Positions 1 through 13,702 of a DNA stretch of 64,000 bases are shown in pieces. The notes under the pieces are model-generated. The model was not told where the DNA came from, searched no databases, and saw only the letters and a list, made by a program, of their open reading frames with translations. Source of the DNA: an uncultured Methanobacterium sp. (GTDB lineage: Archaea; Methanobacteriota; Methanobacteria; Methanobacteriales; Methanobacteriaceae). Each line of letters begins with the position of its first letter. The stretch's first letter is position 1. The stretch covers positions 1,093,501 to 1,157,500 of the forward strand of contig NZ_OY762552.1 of the NCBI RefSeq assembly GCF_963666025.1, in the 5' to 3' direction. The translations under genes and the position numbers were made by a program.

Positions 1-1151
<1,151 letters not shown>

Positions 1152-1155
<4 letters not shown>

Positions 1156-1730
1156 TTCTAATAATCGATAATTATGACTCTTTCACCTATAACCTCTATC
1201 AACTGGTGGGAGAATTTGAAAAAAACATTCAAGTCTTCAGGAATGATGAAATAACTGTGGAAGAAATAAAAAACTTGCAACCTGACCGGATCATAATATC
1301 CCCGGGCCCTGGAAACCCAGAAAATGAGAGGGATTTCGGTGTCTCCAGAGACACCATCCTGGAACTTGGCCAGGAAATACCCGTACTGGGCGTTTGCCTC
1401 GGACATCAGGGAATTTTCACAGCCTTTGGTGGTGAAATCACCCGTACAGAACCAGTCCACGGGAAAAAGAGTCTGATTCATCATCAAAATACAGGCATGT
1501 TCCAAGGTGTTAAAAGCCCACTCCAGGCAGCAAGGTATCACTCCCTGGTCTGCAAAAGGGACAGTACACCACCTTCCATGGACATACTAGCTGAAACAGA
1601 TGATGGGATGATAATGGCAATTAAACACCATGATTATCCCATATTTGGCCTCCAATTCCACCCAGAGTCCATTGGAACTGGTGATGGTCGGAGGATCATG
1701 AAAAATTTTCTGGAGATGGAAGTTTCATGA
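1152..1730 (+). CDS. trpG: Anthranilate synthase component II (glutamine amidotransferase)
   Basis: This is the class I glutamine amidotransferase subunit that feeds ammonia to TrpE. At 192 aa it has normal length for a stand-alone TrpG. The catalytic triad is visible: Cys in GVCLGHQG, and His and Glu in QFHPESIG. The oxyanion segment SPGPGNPEN and the N-terminal LIIDNYDSFTYNL are typical. The ATG overlaps the trpE stop by 4 nt, and the stop overlaps the trpC start in the same way, so TrpE, TrpG and TrpC are probably made from one coupled message. PabA is an alternative for this family, but the operon context makes TrpG very likely. Confidence 0.97.
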
Positions 1731-2527
1731 AATTCGCTGACATAATCCGAGAAAGGGAAAGGTTGCTGGAGATAAGGAAAAAATATCAACCACTGGCTGA
1801 ACTTAAAGAAAACATTAAACGGATTAAGCTTCGAACAGATTTTAAAAAATCACTAATTAAAGAAGATGATGTTTCTATTATCTGCGAGTACAAACCAGCA
1901 TCCCCTTCCCTTGGCAAAATCAGCCAGCTTACAGTGGGTGATGTGGTTCCCCTGTTTGAGGAAGGAGGGGCCAGTGCAGTGAGTGTGCTGACTGAAGAAT
2001 CATATTTTAAAAGCAACATTGACAATCTGAAACTGGCCTGCAGAATAACCCGACTTCCCCTACTTCGCAAGGATTTCATCCTGGATCCCTATCAGATCTA
2101 CGAAGCCCGGGCCTACGGTGCAAGTGCAGTTCTTTTAATGGCCGACATATATCCAGATCTGAAGGAAGGGATTGAAATATGCAAATACCTGGATATGTAT
2201 GCCCTGGTGGAATGTAAAAACCCTGAAGAAATAGAAAAAGCCGTTAAAGCCGGAGCAGAAGTAATAGGGATAAACAATAGGGACTTCAATGATTTTAAGA
2301 TTGATCTAGGGAGAACCGAAAAACTGGCCAGTTACGTGCCCTCAAATATCACCCTGGTATCAGAAAGTGGAGTTCAAAGCCCGGAAGATGTGAATTTCCT
2401 ATCTAAACTGGGCGTAGATGCCCTTCTGGTGGGAAGCAGTATTATGAAATCTTCCCATATCCTGGAAAAAGTTAACAGCCTGGTACTTGCAGGGAAAAAT
2501 TCCAAAACCCCAAGACAAAAGAGATGA
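1727..2527 (+). CDS. trpC: Indole-3-glycerol phosphate synthase
   Basis: This enzyme closes the indole ring, converting CdRP to indole-3-glycerol phosphate with loss of CO2 and water. It is a single-domain (beta/alpha)8 protein of 266 aa, not fused to TrpF. Diagnostic segments include IICEYKPASPSLG (catalytic Lys region), AVSVLTEESYF, LLRKDFILDPYQI (second catalytic Lys), ALVECKNPEE, VIGINNRDF and the phosphate-binding end LVSESGVQSPEDV and ALLVGSSIM. Its start overlaps trpG by 4 nt. The C-terminal 15 residues are basic and divergent. A 51-nt spacer separates it from trpF, the first break in tight coupling in the operon. Confidence 0.97.
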   Translation: MKFADIIRERERLLEIRKKYQPLAELKENIKRIKLRTDFKKSLIKEDDVSIICEYKPASPSLGKISQLTVGDVVPLFEEGGASAVSVLTEESYFKSNIDNLKLACRITRLPLLRKDFILDPYQIYEARAYGASAVLLMADIYPDLKEGIEICKYLDMYALVECKNPEEIEKAVKAGAEVIGINNRDFNDFKIDLGRTEKLASYVPSNITLVSESGVQSPEDVNFLSKLGVDALLVGSSIMKSSHILEKVNSLVLAGKNSKTPRQKR

Positions 2528-2578
2528 TTAGAAACCAGAATATCAAAGGGATAATTAAGGATACGAAAGGTTAAGGAC

Positions 2579-3310
2579 ATGAATATTAAAATCTGTGGAA
2601 TACGCCGAAAAGAAGACCTTTCAACTTGTTTAAAAGCTGGCGCAGACTTAATGGGATTTATCAACATCAAAAGATCCAAAAGAATGGTTGAAATTCAAGA
2701 CATCAAAGAATTAACCTCATTTATGAAGGATAAAACGAAGGCGGTGCTTGTAATTGAGCCCAAAAATATGGCGGATGCCAAGGAAAGGATAGATAAAACA
2801 GGATTGAAGAATATACAACTCCATTCCCTCTCGGCTGGTGAGATAGATAGGTTGAAAAAAGATTATCAACTAAACAGGGCAACAGAGGAAAATCAACAAA
2901 TTAGGGAAGAACATATGATTGAAGATAATAACGGGGATTTAACAGTTACCAGGGCCCTGGGATTATCAGAAGTAATGTATCCTGAAAAAATTAAGGAAAT
3001 TCAAGATTTTGCCAACATCTGCGATTATATTCTCTTTGATTACGAAGTTAAAGGGAAAACAGGTGGAACTGGAAGATGTATCCCCACAAAAACAGCTATT
3101 GAAGCTGCAAAAATTGCAAAGGATGTCAACTCTAATTTAAAACTATTCCTGGCCGGAGGAATGGATAAAAAAAGGATTGAAGAGGAATCAGAGACCCTGG
3201 AAAAATTCTTTGACTTTGTGGATGTTAACTCCGGAGTGGAAGATGAACCCGGGGTTAAAAATGCTGCTAAAATAATGGAATTAATGAAAATCAAGGAATT
3301 GAAAAATTAA
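2579..3310 (+). CDS. trpF: Phosphoribosylanthranilate isomerase
   Basis: TrpF isomerises phosphoribosylanthranilate to CdRP. The catalytic Cys is in MNIKICGIRR near the N-terminus and the catalytic Asp is in YILFDYEVKG. The phosphate-binding parts LFLAGGMD and DVNSGVEDEPG are present. At 243 aa it is about 40 residues longer than many TrpF proteins. The extra length sits in a charged, probably exposed stretch around residues 90-135, rich in Glu, Asn and Gln. It lies between trpC (51-nt gap) and trpB (155-nt AT-rich gap). The only uncertainty is what the insertion does. Confidence 0.95.
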   Translation: MNIKICGIRRKEDLSTCLKAGADLMGFINIKRSKRMVEIQDIKELTSFMKDKTKAVLVIEPKNMADAKERIDKTGLKNIQLHSLSAGEIDRLKKDYQLNRATEENQQIREEHMIEDNNGDLTVTRALGLSEVMYPEKIKEIQDFANICDYILFDYEVKGKTGGTGRCIPTKTAIEAAKIAKDVNSNLKLFLAGGMDKKRIEEESETLEKFFDFVDVNSGVEDEPGVKNAAKIMELMKIKELKN

Positions 3311-3456
3311 GGAATTAAATTAAATAATTACATAAACAGGACAATTAAATCAAATATATTTCAATGAACAAACTTGAAATATTTTAATGATTAAAATAAA
3401 GATAAATTAACGATTTAAATGGGAATTAAAATCTAATTAATTCTTTAAATTGAAAT

Positions 3457-4643
<1,187 letters not shown>

Positions 4644-4647
<4 letters not shown>

Positions 4648-5462
4648 ATACAAAAGAAGCAGAAAGCTACCAGGATATGTTTGCCCGGGTTAAATCCAAA
4701 AATGAGGGTGCTTTCATTCCATTTATAGTGGCGGGAGACCCTGACTTTGACACCTCCCTGGAGATAGTGAAAACCTTCGTGGAAAATGGTGCTGATGCCC
4801 TGGAGATAGGATTTGCTTTCAGTGACCCGGTTGCTGATGGTCCCACAGTTCAGGATTCCGATTTAAGGGCACTTAAATCTGGTATGACCACCAAGAGGGG
4901 ATTTGAATTTATCAAAAAAATCAGAGAATTCACACCCATACCCATTGGCCTGCTGGTGTACTACAACCTGATTTACAAGATGGGTGTTAACCAGTTCTAT
5001 GAAGCTGCCTTTGAAAGTGGAGTGAACGCTATTTTAGCAGCAGATTTACCCCCTGAAGAATCAGAAGATGCGATTTGTGCCTCCAAAGAGTATGGGGTTC
5101 AGCAGATCTTCATGGCTGCCCAGACTACCAGCAATGAAAGGTTGGAAAAAATTTCCAAACTCTGTGATGGATTTCTGTACGTGGTGGCAGTTATGGGAGT
5201 TACTGGAGCAAGAGGGAATCTCCAGACAAGTTCTGTAGACCTTATTAAGAGGGTAAGAAGTCATACCGACCTTCCACTGAGTGTTGGTTTTGGTATTTCC
5301 AAACCAGAACACGTTGCCAGTGTGATCAGTGCCGGGGCAGATGGAGCCATTGTGGCCAGTGCCATACTGGATCTCGTAACTGAAAATCTAGAGGATAAAA
5401 AGATAATGCTGGATGAAATTGGGTCTTTCTGTCGCGACCTCAAGGAAGCAACCCGGAAGTAA
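4644..5462 (+). CDS. trpA: Tryptophan synthase alpha chain
   Basis: TrpA cleaves indole-3-glycerol phosphate and channels indole to TrpB. At 272 aa it is a normal TIM barrel. The catalytic Glu and Asp are in ALEIGFAFSDPVADGPTVQ, matching the family pattern LELGxPFSDPxADGP. The phosphate site is near SVGFGISKPEHV and GADGAIVASAI. The channel-proximal segment VAVMGVTGARG is also present. Its ATG overlaps the trpB stop, so the two subunits are coupled. The next gene, trpD, follows after 28 nt. Confidence 0.97.
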
Positions 5463-5490
5463 ATTACAGTAATATGAAGGTTATGGTTCA

Positions 5491-6573
5491 ATGATTGCAG
5501 AATGTTTAAGTAAGGTAACCTCCAGGCAGGATCTAAGTGAAGATGAAGCTTATGAGTGTATGGTGGAAATGATGGGTGGTCAGTCAAGTGATATGGAGAT
5601 GGCTGCATTTCTATCGGCACTGGCCACTAAAGGTGAAGTTGTTGATGAGATAACCGGATTTGTTAAGGCCATGCGTGAGTTTTCCATCAAGGTGTCCCCC
5701 CAGTTGGACGAACCACTGGTTGACACCTGCGGTACTGGGGGAGATAGCTTTAAAACATTTAATATCAGCACCATTGCCACCCTAATTGCAGCAGCATCTG
5801 GTGTTCCCATTGCCAAACATGGAAACCGTGCTATAAGCAGTAAATGTGGTGGTGCGGATATTTTGGAGGCCATGGGAGTGAATATAAATTGTGATGCAGC
5901 TGGTGTGGAGTTTTGCCTGGAAAATGCAGGGATAGGGTTCATGTTTGCCCCTAACTTCCATCCCGCCATGAAACAGGTTATGCCTGTACGCAGACAGCTG
6001 GGTATTCGCACGGTTTTCAATATTTTAGGACCATTAACTTCCCCAGCCAGTGCAGATATCCATCTCATGGGTGTTTTCCATCCAGACTACGTGGAGTTAA
6101 TTGCCCAGGTCCTCAAAAATTTAGGAGTTAAAAGGGCCATGGTAATGCATGGTTTTGATGAAGCGGGCCACCCAGCCCTGGATGAAATTTCCCTCATTGG
6201 CAAAACTACCGCCGCAATTCTGGATAATGGTAAAATAGAAGTCCTTCAAATTTATCCAGAAGATTTTGGGCTTCAAACAGTTGACAAAGATTTGATCCGG
6301 GCTCAGGATACTCTTTCAGAAAACCTGGAGATTGCAATGGAAGTTCTGGAGGGGAAAATGGAAAATCCTGCTCAGAAGGCAAGGATGGATATCTGTCTAG
6401 CCAATGCAGGGGCTATCCTTTTCCTGGCAGGCAAGGCCCGTGACCTTAAAGAGGGAGTGGAGTTAGCCCGAGAAAACATCCATAACGGATATGCCCTGGA
6501 AAAATTGCAGGAGTTTGTGAGAGTTAGCAATGATTCAGAGCAATCTAAAGCAACAAATCACAACAGTGTCTAG
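5491..6573 (+). CDS. trpD: Anthranilate phosphoribosyltransferase
   Basis: TrpD transfers the phosphoribosyl group from PRPP to anthranilate. The PRPP-binding motif DTCGTGGDSFKTFN is at about residues 73-86, followed by KHGNRAISSKCGGADILEA. The anthranilate-side Arg/His region FAPNFHPAMK and the segment FNILGPLTSPA are conserved. The 360-aa length is typical, with a short polar tail. It is the last gene of the operon; the ribosome binding site is AAGGT upstream of ATG. Downstream is a purine-rich tract with no strong hairpin, and then a convergent gene. Confidence 0.97.
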   Translation: MIAECLSKVTSRQDLSEDEAYECMVEMMGGQSSDMEMAAFLSALATKGEVVDEITGFVKAMREFSIKVSPQLDEPLVDTCGTGGDSFKTFNISTIATLIAAASGVPIAKHGNRAISSKCGGADILEAMGVNINCDAAGVEFCLENAGIGFMFAPNFHPAMKQVMPVRRQLGIRTVFNILGPLTSPASADIHLMGVFHPDYVELIAQVLKNLGVKRAMVMHGFDEAGHPALDEISLIGKTTAAILDNGKIEVLQIYPEDFGLQTVDKDLIRAQDTLSENLEIAMEVLEGKMENPAQKARMDICLANAGAILFLAGKARDLKEGVELARENIHNGYALEKLQEFVRVSNDSEQSKATNHNSV

Positions 6574-6589
6574 TTAAATAAAAAGTAAA

Positions 6590-6731
6590 CTAATGATTTG
6601 AGAAAAAAGAATTTGTTATAATGAAACATTAAAAAAAAAGAATTGAAAAAGGGAGAAAAGAGAAAAAGGGATTTAAAAGGAGAGATTGGAAAAGAGGAAA
6701 TTGAAAAGAGGAAATAAAAAAAATAAAAAAA
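6590..6731. other. Purine-rich low-complexity spacer between convergent genes
   Basis: The plus strand is almost pure A and G, made of GAAAAGAGG- and AAAGGGAGA-like words, and ends in A runs. Read from the minus strand it is a polypyrimidine tract directly after the 3' end of the metal ATPase, so its T runs could terminate minus-strand transcription. No convincing hairpin was seen. Confidence 0.5.
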
Positions 6732-6733
6732 TT

Positions 6734-8794
6734 TTACTGGATTTTCTGACTGCCTATACGGATAGCGTTGAGTATAACTGCCAGGCTAAGGCCCATATCT
6801 CCAATTCCCACCGCCATCCACAGTGTCACCAAACCCAACACTGCCATGATGGCAAAGGAACTTTTAACCAGTATGGAGAGTGCCACATTCTGCTGCACCA
6901 CACCCATTGTCTTCTGGCTCAGTTTTAAAAGATATTCCAGTTTGGACAGATCATCATGCATCAGGGCCACATCTGCAGTTTCAATGGCCACATCTGAACC
7001 TGCGGCACCCATGGCAATTCCTATATTGGCCCTTGCCAGGGCAGGTGCATCGTTAACACCATCACCCACCATGGCCACATGCCCATAGTGCTCAACCAGT
7101 TCATCTATCTTACTAACTTTATCCTCTGGCAGGAGACTGTGGTAATATTCATCCAGACCTAACTGGGATGCCACCCTCCGGGCAGTGCCCTCATTATCAC
7201 CAGTGAGCATGACCGTCCTGATACCATTGTTTTTAAGGAATTTGACAGTTTCTGAGGCATCATCCCTGATGCGATCCATCAAAACCATTAACCCCAGAAC
7301 CTCCTGTTTGGTTCCCAGCAAGATGGTGGTTTTACCTTCAGTCTCATATCCACTTATTTTCTCCAGAATATCGTTATTCTCCAGAATATCATTATCCTGA
7401 GATTCCCTTTCATTTATAATACCTGAATTTTTAAAGAGGGTTTTATTTCCCACATAGAATGTTTTTCCCCTGATCTCACCTTTTAAACCGGTCCCGGTGA
7501 TGGATTTGAAGTTATGAACCTCTTCCAGTTTTAATCCTTCATCTGTTGCTTTTTGGAGTATGGCTCTGGCCAGGGGATGTTTGGAATGTGATTCCAGGGA
7601 CGCAGCTAATTGTAAAATATCCTCTTGGGAATTGTCATTGAAGCTGATGATATTTGCCACTTCCAGGCGACCTTCGGTTAAGGTTCCTGTTTTATCAAAG
7701 ACCATTGCCTTTACATTCTTCATTTCCTCCACGTATTCTCCGCCTTTTATTAGAACACCGTTTTTTGTGGCAGCGGTGATCCCGGAAACCATGGAAACTG
7801 GGGTGGATATTGCCAGTGCACAGGGGCAGGATACCACCAGCAAAACCAGGGCCCGGTAGAACCATTCATCAAAAGACATGTTCAGGAAGAATGGAGGTAT
7901 TAATGCCACTAATACCGCGGTAAAGATAACTGTGGGAGTGTAATATGTGGCAAAGCGGTCAATGAATGCTTCTGTTTTTGATTTTTTATTTTTAGATTCA
8001 CGAACCAGTTCTATTATTCGGGATATAATGGTTTCATCTGACTTTCTGGTTACCCTTATTTCCAGGTAGCCTTCAGTGTTGATTGAACCTGCAAAGACCT
8101 CATCACCCTCTTTTTTGGTGACGGGCATGCTTTCCCCGGTTATGGGAGATTGATCCACTGCCGATACACCCTTGACCACCAATCCATCCAGAGGTACCTT
8201 GTCACCAGGACGGACCACCATTTTCTCATCCAACTTCACGGCATGTGTATGGATTTCAAGTTCCTGGCCATTTCTAATGACATGTGCAGTGTCAGGTGCT
8301 AGTTTAAGGAGGGCTGCTATTGAGCTGCGTGCTCTTTCACTGGCATAGTCCTCCAGAAACTCAGCCACATAGAACAGGAACATCACTGCAGCACCTTCTT
8401 CACCATGACCAATCAAAAATGCCCCAGCAGCTGCAATGGTTATGAGCAAGTTCATGTTGAAACGGAGCTTCAACAAACCTTTAAATGCCCCTTTAATTAT
8501 TTCAAAACCAGCCACTACCACCACAGCCAGGAATGCAACCTCAGCAAGGAGCCCCTGGTTCAGGAAATTTTCAAGTATTATTCCCACTGCAAAGATTACA
8601 GCAGAGGTAATAATGATTAATAAAGGTTTATACTTCCACCGGGGCTGTTTTTCCTCAAACAGGTCCCCTCCACAGCAGCTACAAGTATCGGGTGAATTTT
8701 CGTCTTCTGTACATTGCTTAGAATTTTGCTTAGAGTTATGCTGATGATTGTGCGGAGAGTTATGCTGATGATTATGTTGATTGTCTTTTGACAT
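6734..8794 (-). CDS. Heavy metal (Zn/Cd/Pb-type) P1B-ATPase with His-rich N-terminus
   Basis: This is a membrane cation exporter that couples ATP hydrolysis to removal of soft divalent metals. The CPC motif (C323-P-C325, in SCPCALAIS) places it with the ZntA/CadA group. The phosphorylated Asp is D367 in DKTGTLTEG, the actuator motif TGES is near 219, and the hinge GDGVNDAPAL is present. It has no N-terminal GMxCxxC heavy-metal domain. Instead residues 5-26 are rich in His, Asn and Gln and are followed by a CSCCGGD cluster (38-44), which probably binds metal. The start is preceded by GAGGAATTTCCT. A palindromic operator lies just upstream of the gene. CadA or ZntA are equally good names; the substrate is inferred. 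Confidence 0.93.
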   Translation of the reverse strand: MSKDNQHNHQHNSPHNHQHNSKQNSKQCTEDENSPDTCSCCGGDLFEEKQPRWKYKPLLIIITSAVIFAVGIILENFLNQGLLAEVAFLAVVVVAGFEIIKGAFKGLLKLRFNMNLLITIAAAGAFLIGHGEEGAAVMFLFYVAEFLEDYASERARSSIAALLKLAPDTAHVIRNGQELEIHTHAVKLDEKMVVRPGDKVPLDGLVVKGVSAVDQSPITGESMPVTKKEGDEVFAGSINTEGYLEIRVTRKSDETIISRIIELVRESKNKKSKTEAFIDRFATYYTPTVIFTAVLVALIPPFFLNMSFDEWFYRALVLLVVSCPCALAISTPVSMVSGITAATKNGVLIKGGEYVEEMKNVKAMVFDKTGTLTEGRLEVANIISFNDNSQEDILQLAASLESHSKHPLARAILQKATDEGLKLEEVHNFKSITGTGLKGEIRGKTFYVGNKTLFKNSGIINERESQDNDILENNDILEKISGYETEGKTTILLGTKQEVLGLMVLMDRIRDDASETVKFLKNNGIRTVMLTGDNEGTARRVASQLGLDEYYHSLLPEDKVSKIDELVEHYGHVAMVGDGVNDAPALARANIGIAMGAAGSDVAIETADVALMHDDLSKLEYLLKLSQKTMGVVQQNVALSILVKSSFAIMAVLGLVTLWMAVGIGDMGLSLAVILNAIRIGSQKIQ

Positions 8795-8861
8795 AGGAAA
8801 TTCCTCTATTTTTTTAGATTACCTACAGATTTTACTTACACCAAATATATTTCTTAGAAAG

Positions 8862-8894
8862 TATGTTCATATGAATAGATGTTCAATTGAACAT
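8862..8894 (-). promoter_or_regulatory. Twin palindromic operator upstream of the metal ATPase
   Basis: Bases 8879-8894 form a perfect 16-nt palindrome (ATGTTCAATTGAACAT), and 8866-8875 is a second palindrome (TTCATATGAA) inside a similar word. On the minus strand a TATA-like ATTTATATG lies directly upstream, so a bound protein would block the promoter. TGAACA/TGTTCA dyads of this kind are typical of ArsR/SmtB-family metal repressors. No regulator gene is adjacent; the nearest ArsR is at 22256-22606. Confidence 0.6.
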
Positions 8895-9059
8895 ATAAAT
8901 GTTGGGGTCCCTCAACAACAACCCAATCATATAAACCGCAACTCCAGATCAACATCAATCCAATCAGATCACAACAGTCAATTGATCCTAAAGTCATTCA
9001 GATCATAACAATCAGCCAGCATTCTGTAATAATCAACCAAAAATATTAATGCAATGCGA

Positions 9060-9174
<115 letters not shown>

Positions 9175-9492
9175 GTTATCATATATTTTTAAAGTAATGA
9201 ATATTTTTAAAATAATTCTTTTTCCAACTGTCATTTCTTTAAAAAATGGTTTTTAATTAACAAAAGCATTAAATTGATGATGAAAATGGCACACAATAGC
9301 AATATTAATATAGAATAAAAAAATAATACAGAAATTCACCTAAATAATTATGCAAAACACTCATCCCCAGTATTTATGCAAGCACTCCCAAGTTCCATAT
9401 GTAAATTCCAATGTGTATAAAAATATATGAAAACAATTAAAGCCATTATTTCATTGAATGAATATTGGTAATTAACAGCGGTTCTGAATAAG
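9175..9492. other. AT-rich intergenic region with a short direct repeat
   Basis: No gene was seen between the tRNA and the CPBP protein. A direct repeat, TTATGCAA followed by CACTC, occurs at 9348-9362 and 9374-9387, about 110 nt before the start of the next gene, and could be a binding site. Otherwise the sequence is AT-rich without hairpins. Confidence 0.4.
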
Positions 9493-10929
9493 ATGGATCG
9501 AATAACCTTTTTAGATAACGCCCATCAGGGAAAAAACAACTGGTGGAGATACCTTCTGACCAGCACTGTAGCCTGGATAGGGCCATTCATACTGATTTTA
9601 ATAGTCTTAATTCCATTTATCATCCTGAGTCATCCTGTTATAATGGATATAAACCCTACTAACGTGGAAAATACCTTAAACCCCTTTATTTTAATGGTAA
9701 TGCTCGGGGTTTATTACACCCTTTCTTTCGTACTATTTTATCTTTGTTCTCGTTTTATCCATGGCAAAACCATTAAAAAAATGATTACCACTGTTTCCAA
9801 GTTTAACTGGAAGAATGTGTTAAAGGGAGCTGGTCTCTGGTCCATTATCATCGGGGCTTCCCTGGTGGTGGATGTGCTCATCAGTCCGTCACCAGTTGAA
9901 TTATCACTGGACCTGCCATTTTTCACCCTGTTAATTGCAAGCCTCATCATTTTCGCTATACAGGCCTCCTTCGAAGAAATCTTCTTCAGAGGGTATCTCA
10001 TGCAGGGGATAGGACTCTTAACCCGAAAACCATTCATCCCCCTCTTTTTAACTTCGGTTATTTTTGCCATTGGACATTTCTGGAACGGAACCAGCATTAT
10101 AACCGGAATCACAGCAGTAGTTAATATGTTCATTTTTGGGATGGTACTGGGCATCATCACCTTAGGAGAAAACGGCCTAGAAACAGCCATTGGAGCCCAT
10201 ATTGCCAATAACATCCTGGTTACAAGCATTGTAGGTGATGTTGGTATTATCAATGACCTTCCAGCCATGTTAACCTTTGGGGGTGGATCATCCTTTGGTG
10301 TTCCTTATTTTATTTTACCATTCATCCTTTTGACCGTTGTGTTCTGGAAAAAAAGTGATAAAATCGGGTTGATATTTAAAACACAGGATAAATTGAATGA
10401 CAAAAAACCCACCCAAATCCTGTGTGTTAACTGTAAAACCATCAATCCTGGAATCGCAGTTTACTGTGGAGAATGTGGAGAGAAAGTATTAAGAAAATAT
10501 GCCTCCACTCCCAGAAAACTGATGGCTTTCCTCATTGATATGGCACTGTTACTGGTGATATCAGGAGTTTTACTGGCGATTATACTTCTAATAATTTACG
10601 TGAATCCCAATAGCGATAGATTCAGCCCAGAGTTAATTTCTGGAATCTGGATTATTCTAACCAGCATCATAATCTTTGTTTACCTGGTTTTAATGGAAAA
10701 AAACGGGAATACAATAGGCAAAATTGCCATGGGACTAAAAGTGGTCAGGGAAGACACTCAAAAACCAATTAGTTATAGTCAGAGCATTGCACGGAACCTT
10801 TTTTTAGTTGCAGATCTGATTCCGTTTATTATACCCGGTTTATTAGGCCTGATAGTCAGTGCAAAGTCTGACAAAAAACAGAGGATTGGGGATATGGTTG
10901 CAGGAACTGTAGTAATCAAAAAAGAGTAA
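9493..10929 (+). CDS. CPBP-type intramembrane protease fused to zinc ribbon and RDD domain
   Basis: This is a multi-domain membrane protein of 478 aa. Residues 1-295 form a CPBP (Abi/Rce1-like) membrane protease: E161-E162 and R166 in FEEIFFRGY, H195 in FAIGHFW, and H236-x3-N240 in GAHIANN supply all the usual catalytic motifs. Residues about 305-325 are a zinc ribbon with two CxxC pairs (CVNC and CGEC). Residues about 335-478 are an RDD-family membrane domain starting RKLMAFLIDMALLL and ending with RIGDMVAGT. Each domain is common, but the three-part arrangement is notable. Its substrate is unknown; CPBP proteins act on prenylated proteins in eukaryotes and in bacteriocin maturation or immunity in bacteria. 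Confidence 0.88.
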   Translation: MDRITFLDNAHQGKNNWWRYLLTSTVAWIGPFILILIVLIPFIILSHPVIMDINPTNVENTLNPFILMVMLGVYYTLSFVLFYLCSRFIHGKTIKKMITTVSKFNWKNVLKGAGLWSIIIGASLVVDVLISPSPVELSLDLPFFTLLIASLIIFAIQASFEEIFFRGYLMQGIGLLTRKPFIPLFLTSVIFAIGHFWNGTSIITGITAVVNMFIFGMVLGIITLGENGLETAIGAHIANNILVTSIVGDVGIINDLPAMLTFGGGSSFGVPYFILPFILLTVVFWKKSDKIGLIFKTQDKLNDKKPTQILCVNCKTINPGIAVYCGECGEKVLRKYASTPRKLMAFLIDMALLLVISGVLLAIILLIIYVNPNSDRFSPELISGIWIILTSIIIFVYLVLMEKNGNTIGKIAMGLKVVREDTQKPISYSQSIARNLFLVADLIPFIIPGLLGLIVSAKSDKKQRIGDMVAGTVVIKKE

Positions 10930-10955
10930 CCAAATTTAATTATCATTCTAAATCA

Positions 10956-11393
10956 TCATTGAAAAATGACTTCAAAATTGATAAAAGTCCATAAAATATA
11001 TGCAAATCCCACAATAGCCCCTAGTGGAAATGTTACAAACCATGTTAAACTAATCTTTGGGTTTTCAAACCGTAAACTGGTTGAAGTGGTCATTAAGCTC
11101 GCCCATAGGAGCCAGAAACTGGTTAAAGCTAAAATATAATAGCCCCATCTGGGCATGATGAAAATAAGGAGAATTCCTACAATGGTTGCAGGGCAAGCTA
11201 GTAATACATCCGCAAAAGCAAGACCATAATGGGTTTTCTGCCCATGCCAATCATCCCGGGACCCATCAGGATTTTTTAGGGATTTACCTCCCAACACCCT
11301 GTACTGCCATACCCATATTAGCACTGCAAAAAAACCAATTAATAGTAGGAGCACGTAAAGAGTCATCTGCGATATAAATGACAATTCTTGCAT
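10956..11393 (-). CDS. Hypothetical four-helix membrane protein
   Basis: The product has about 145 aa with four predicted membrane helices, near residues 10-30, 60-82, 88-106 and 120-140. A polar loop after helix 1 holds LGGKSLKNPDGSRDDWHGQK, and helix 2 carries DVLLACP. I do not recognise the family. The ATG at 11393 is chosen because a GGGTGGTC ribosome binding site lies just upstream; an in-frame GTG 9 nt earlier is part of that site. The gene converges on the CPBP protein with 26 nt between stops and is followed on its own strand by nothing close. The function is unknown. Confidence 0.7.
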   Translation of the reverse strand: MQELSFISQMTLYVLLLLIGFFAVLIWVWQYRVLGGKSLKNPDGSRDDWHGQKTHYGLAFADVLLACPATIVGILLIFIMPRWGYYILALTSFWLLWASLMTTSTSLRFENPKISLTWFVTFPLGAIVGFAYILWTFINFEVIFQ

Positions 11394-11534
11394 TAAGACC
11401 ACCCTACTGTAATATGTTGGGCGACTTTAATAAATTCAGATATTTCCTCATTCCCATCATTTTTTATAATTACATAATTGAATTAAAAGAGGATAAAGGT
11501 TGATTTTTTTATTCGGTATGATCATGTGCCAGTT

Positions 11535-13544
<2,010 letters not shown>

Positions 13545-13653
13545 TTAATCAACCCCCTACCCTTAACCAATTCTATAGTTATTATTATGGTTTCTACGGC
13601 TTATGATTTTTTTGTTCATACCGCAAAGTTTATATGTAAAGTACAACTTTTTA

Positions 13654-13686
13654 GGTAATATATTACCTTAACATGTAATATATTAC
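13654..13686. promoter_or_regulatory. Tandem palindromic operator between copB and marR
   Basis: GGTAATATATTACC (13654-13667) is a perfect 14-nt palindrome, and GTAATATATTAC (13675-13686) repeats its core. The centres are 20 nt apart, about two helical turns, so two dimers could bind on one face. The site lies 17 nt before the marR start and about 110 nt before copB, as expected for an autoregulated MarR repressor. Confidence 0.75.
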
Positions 13687-13702
13687 CAATGAGCTGAGAA
13701 TA

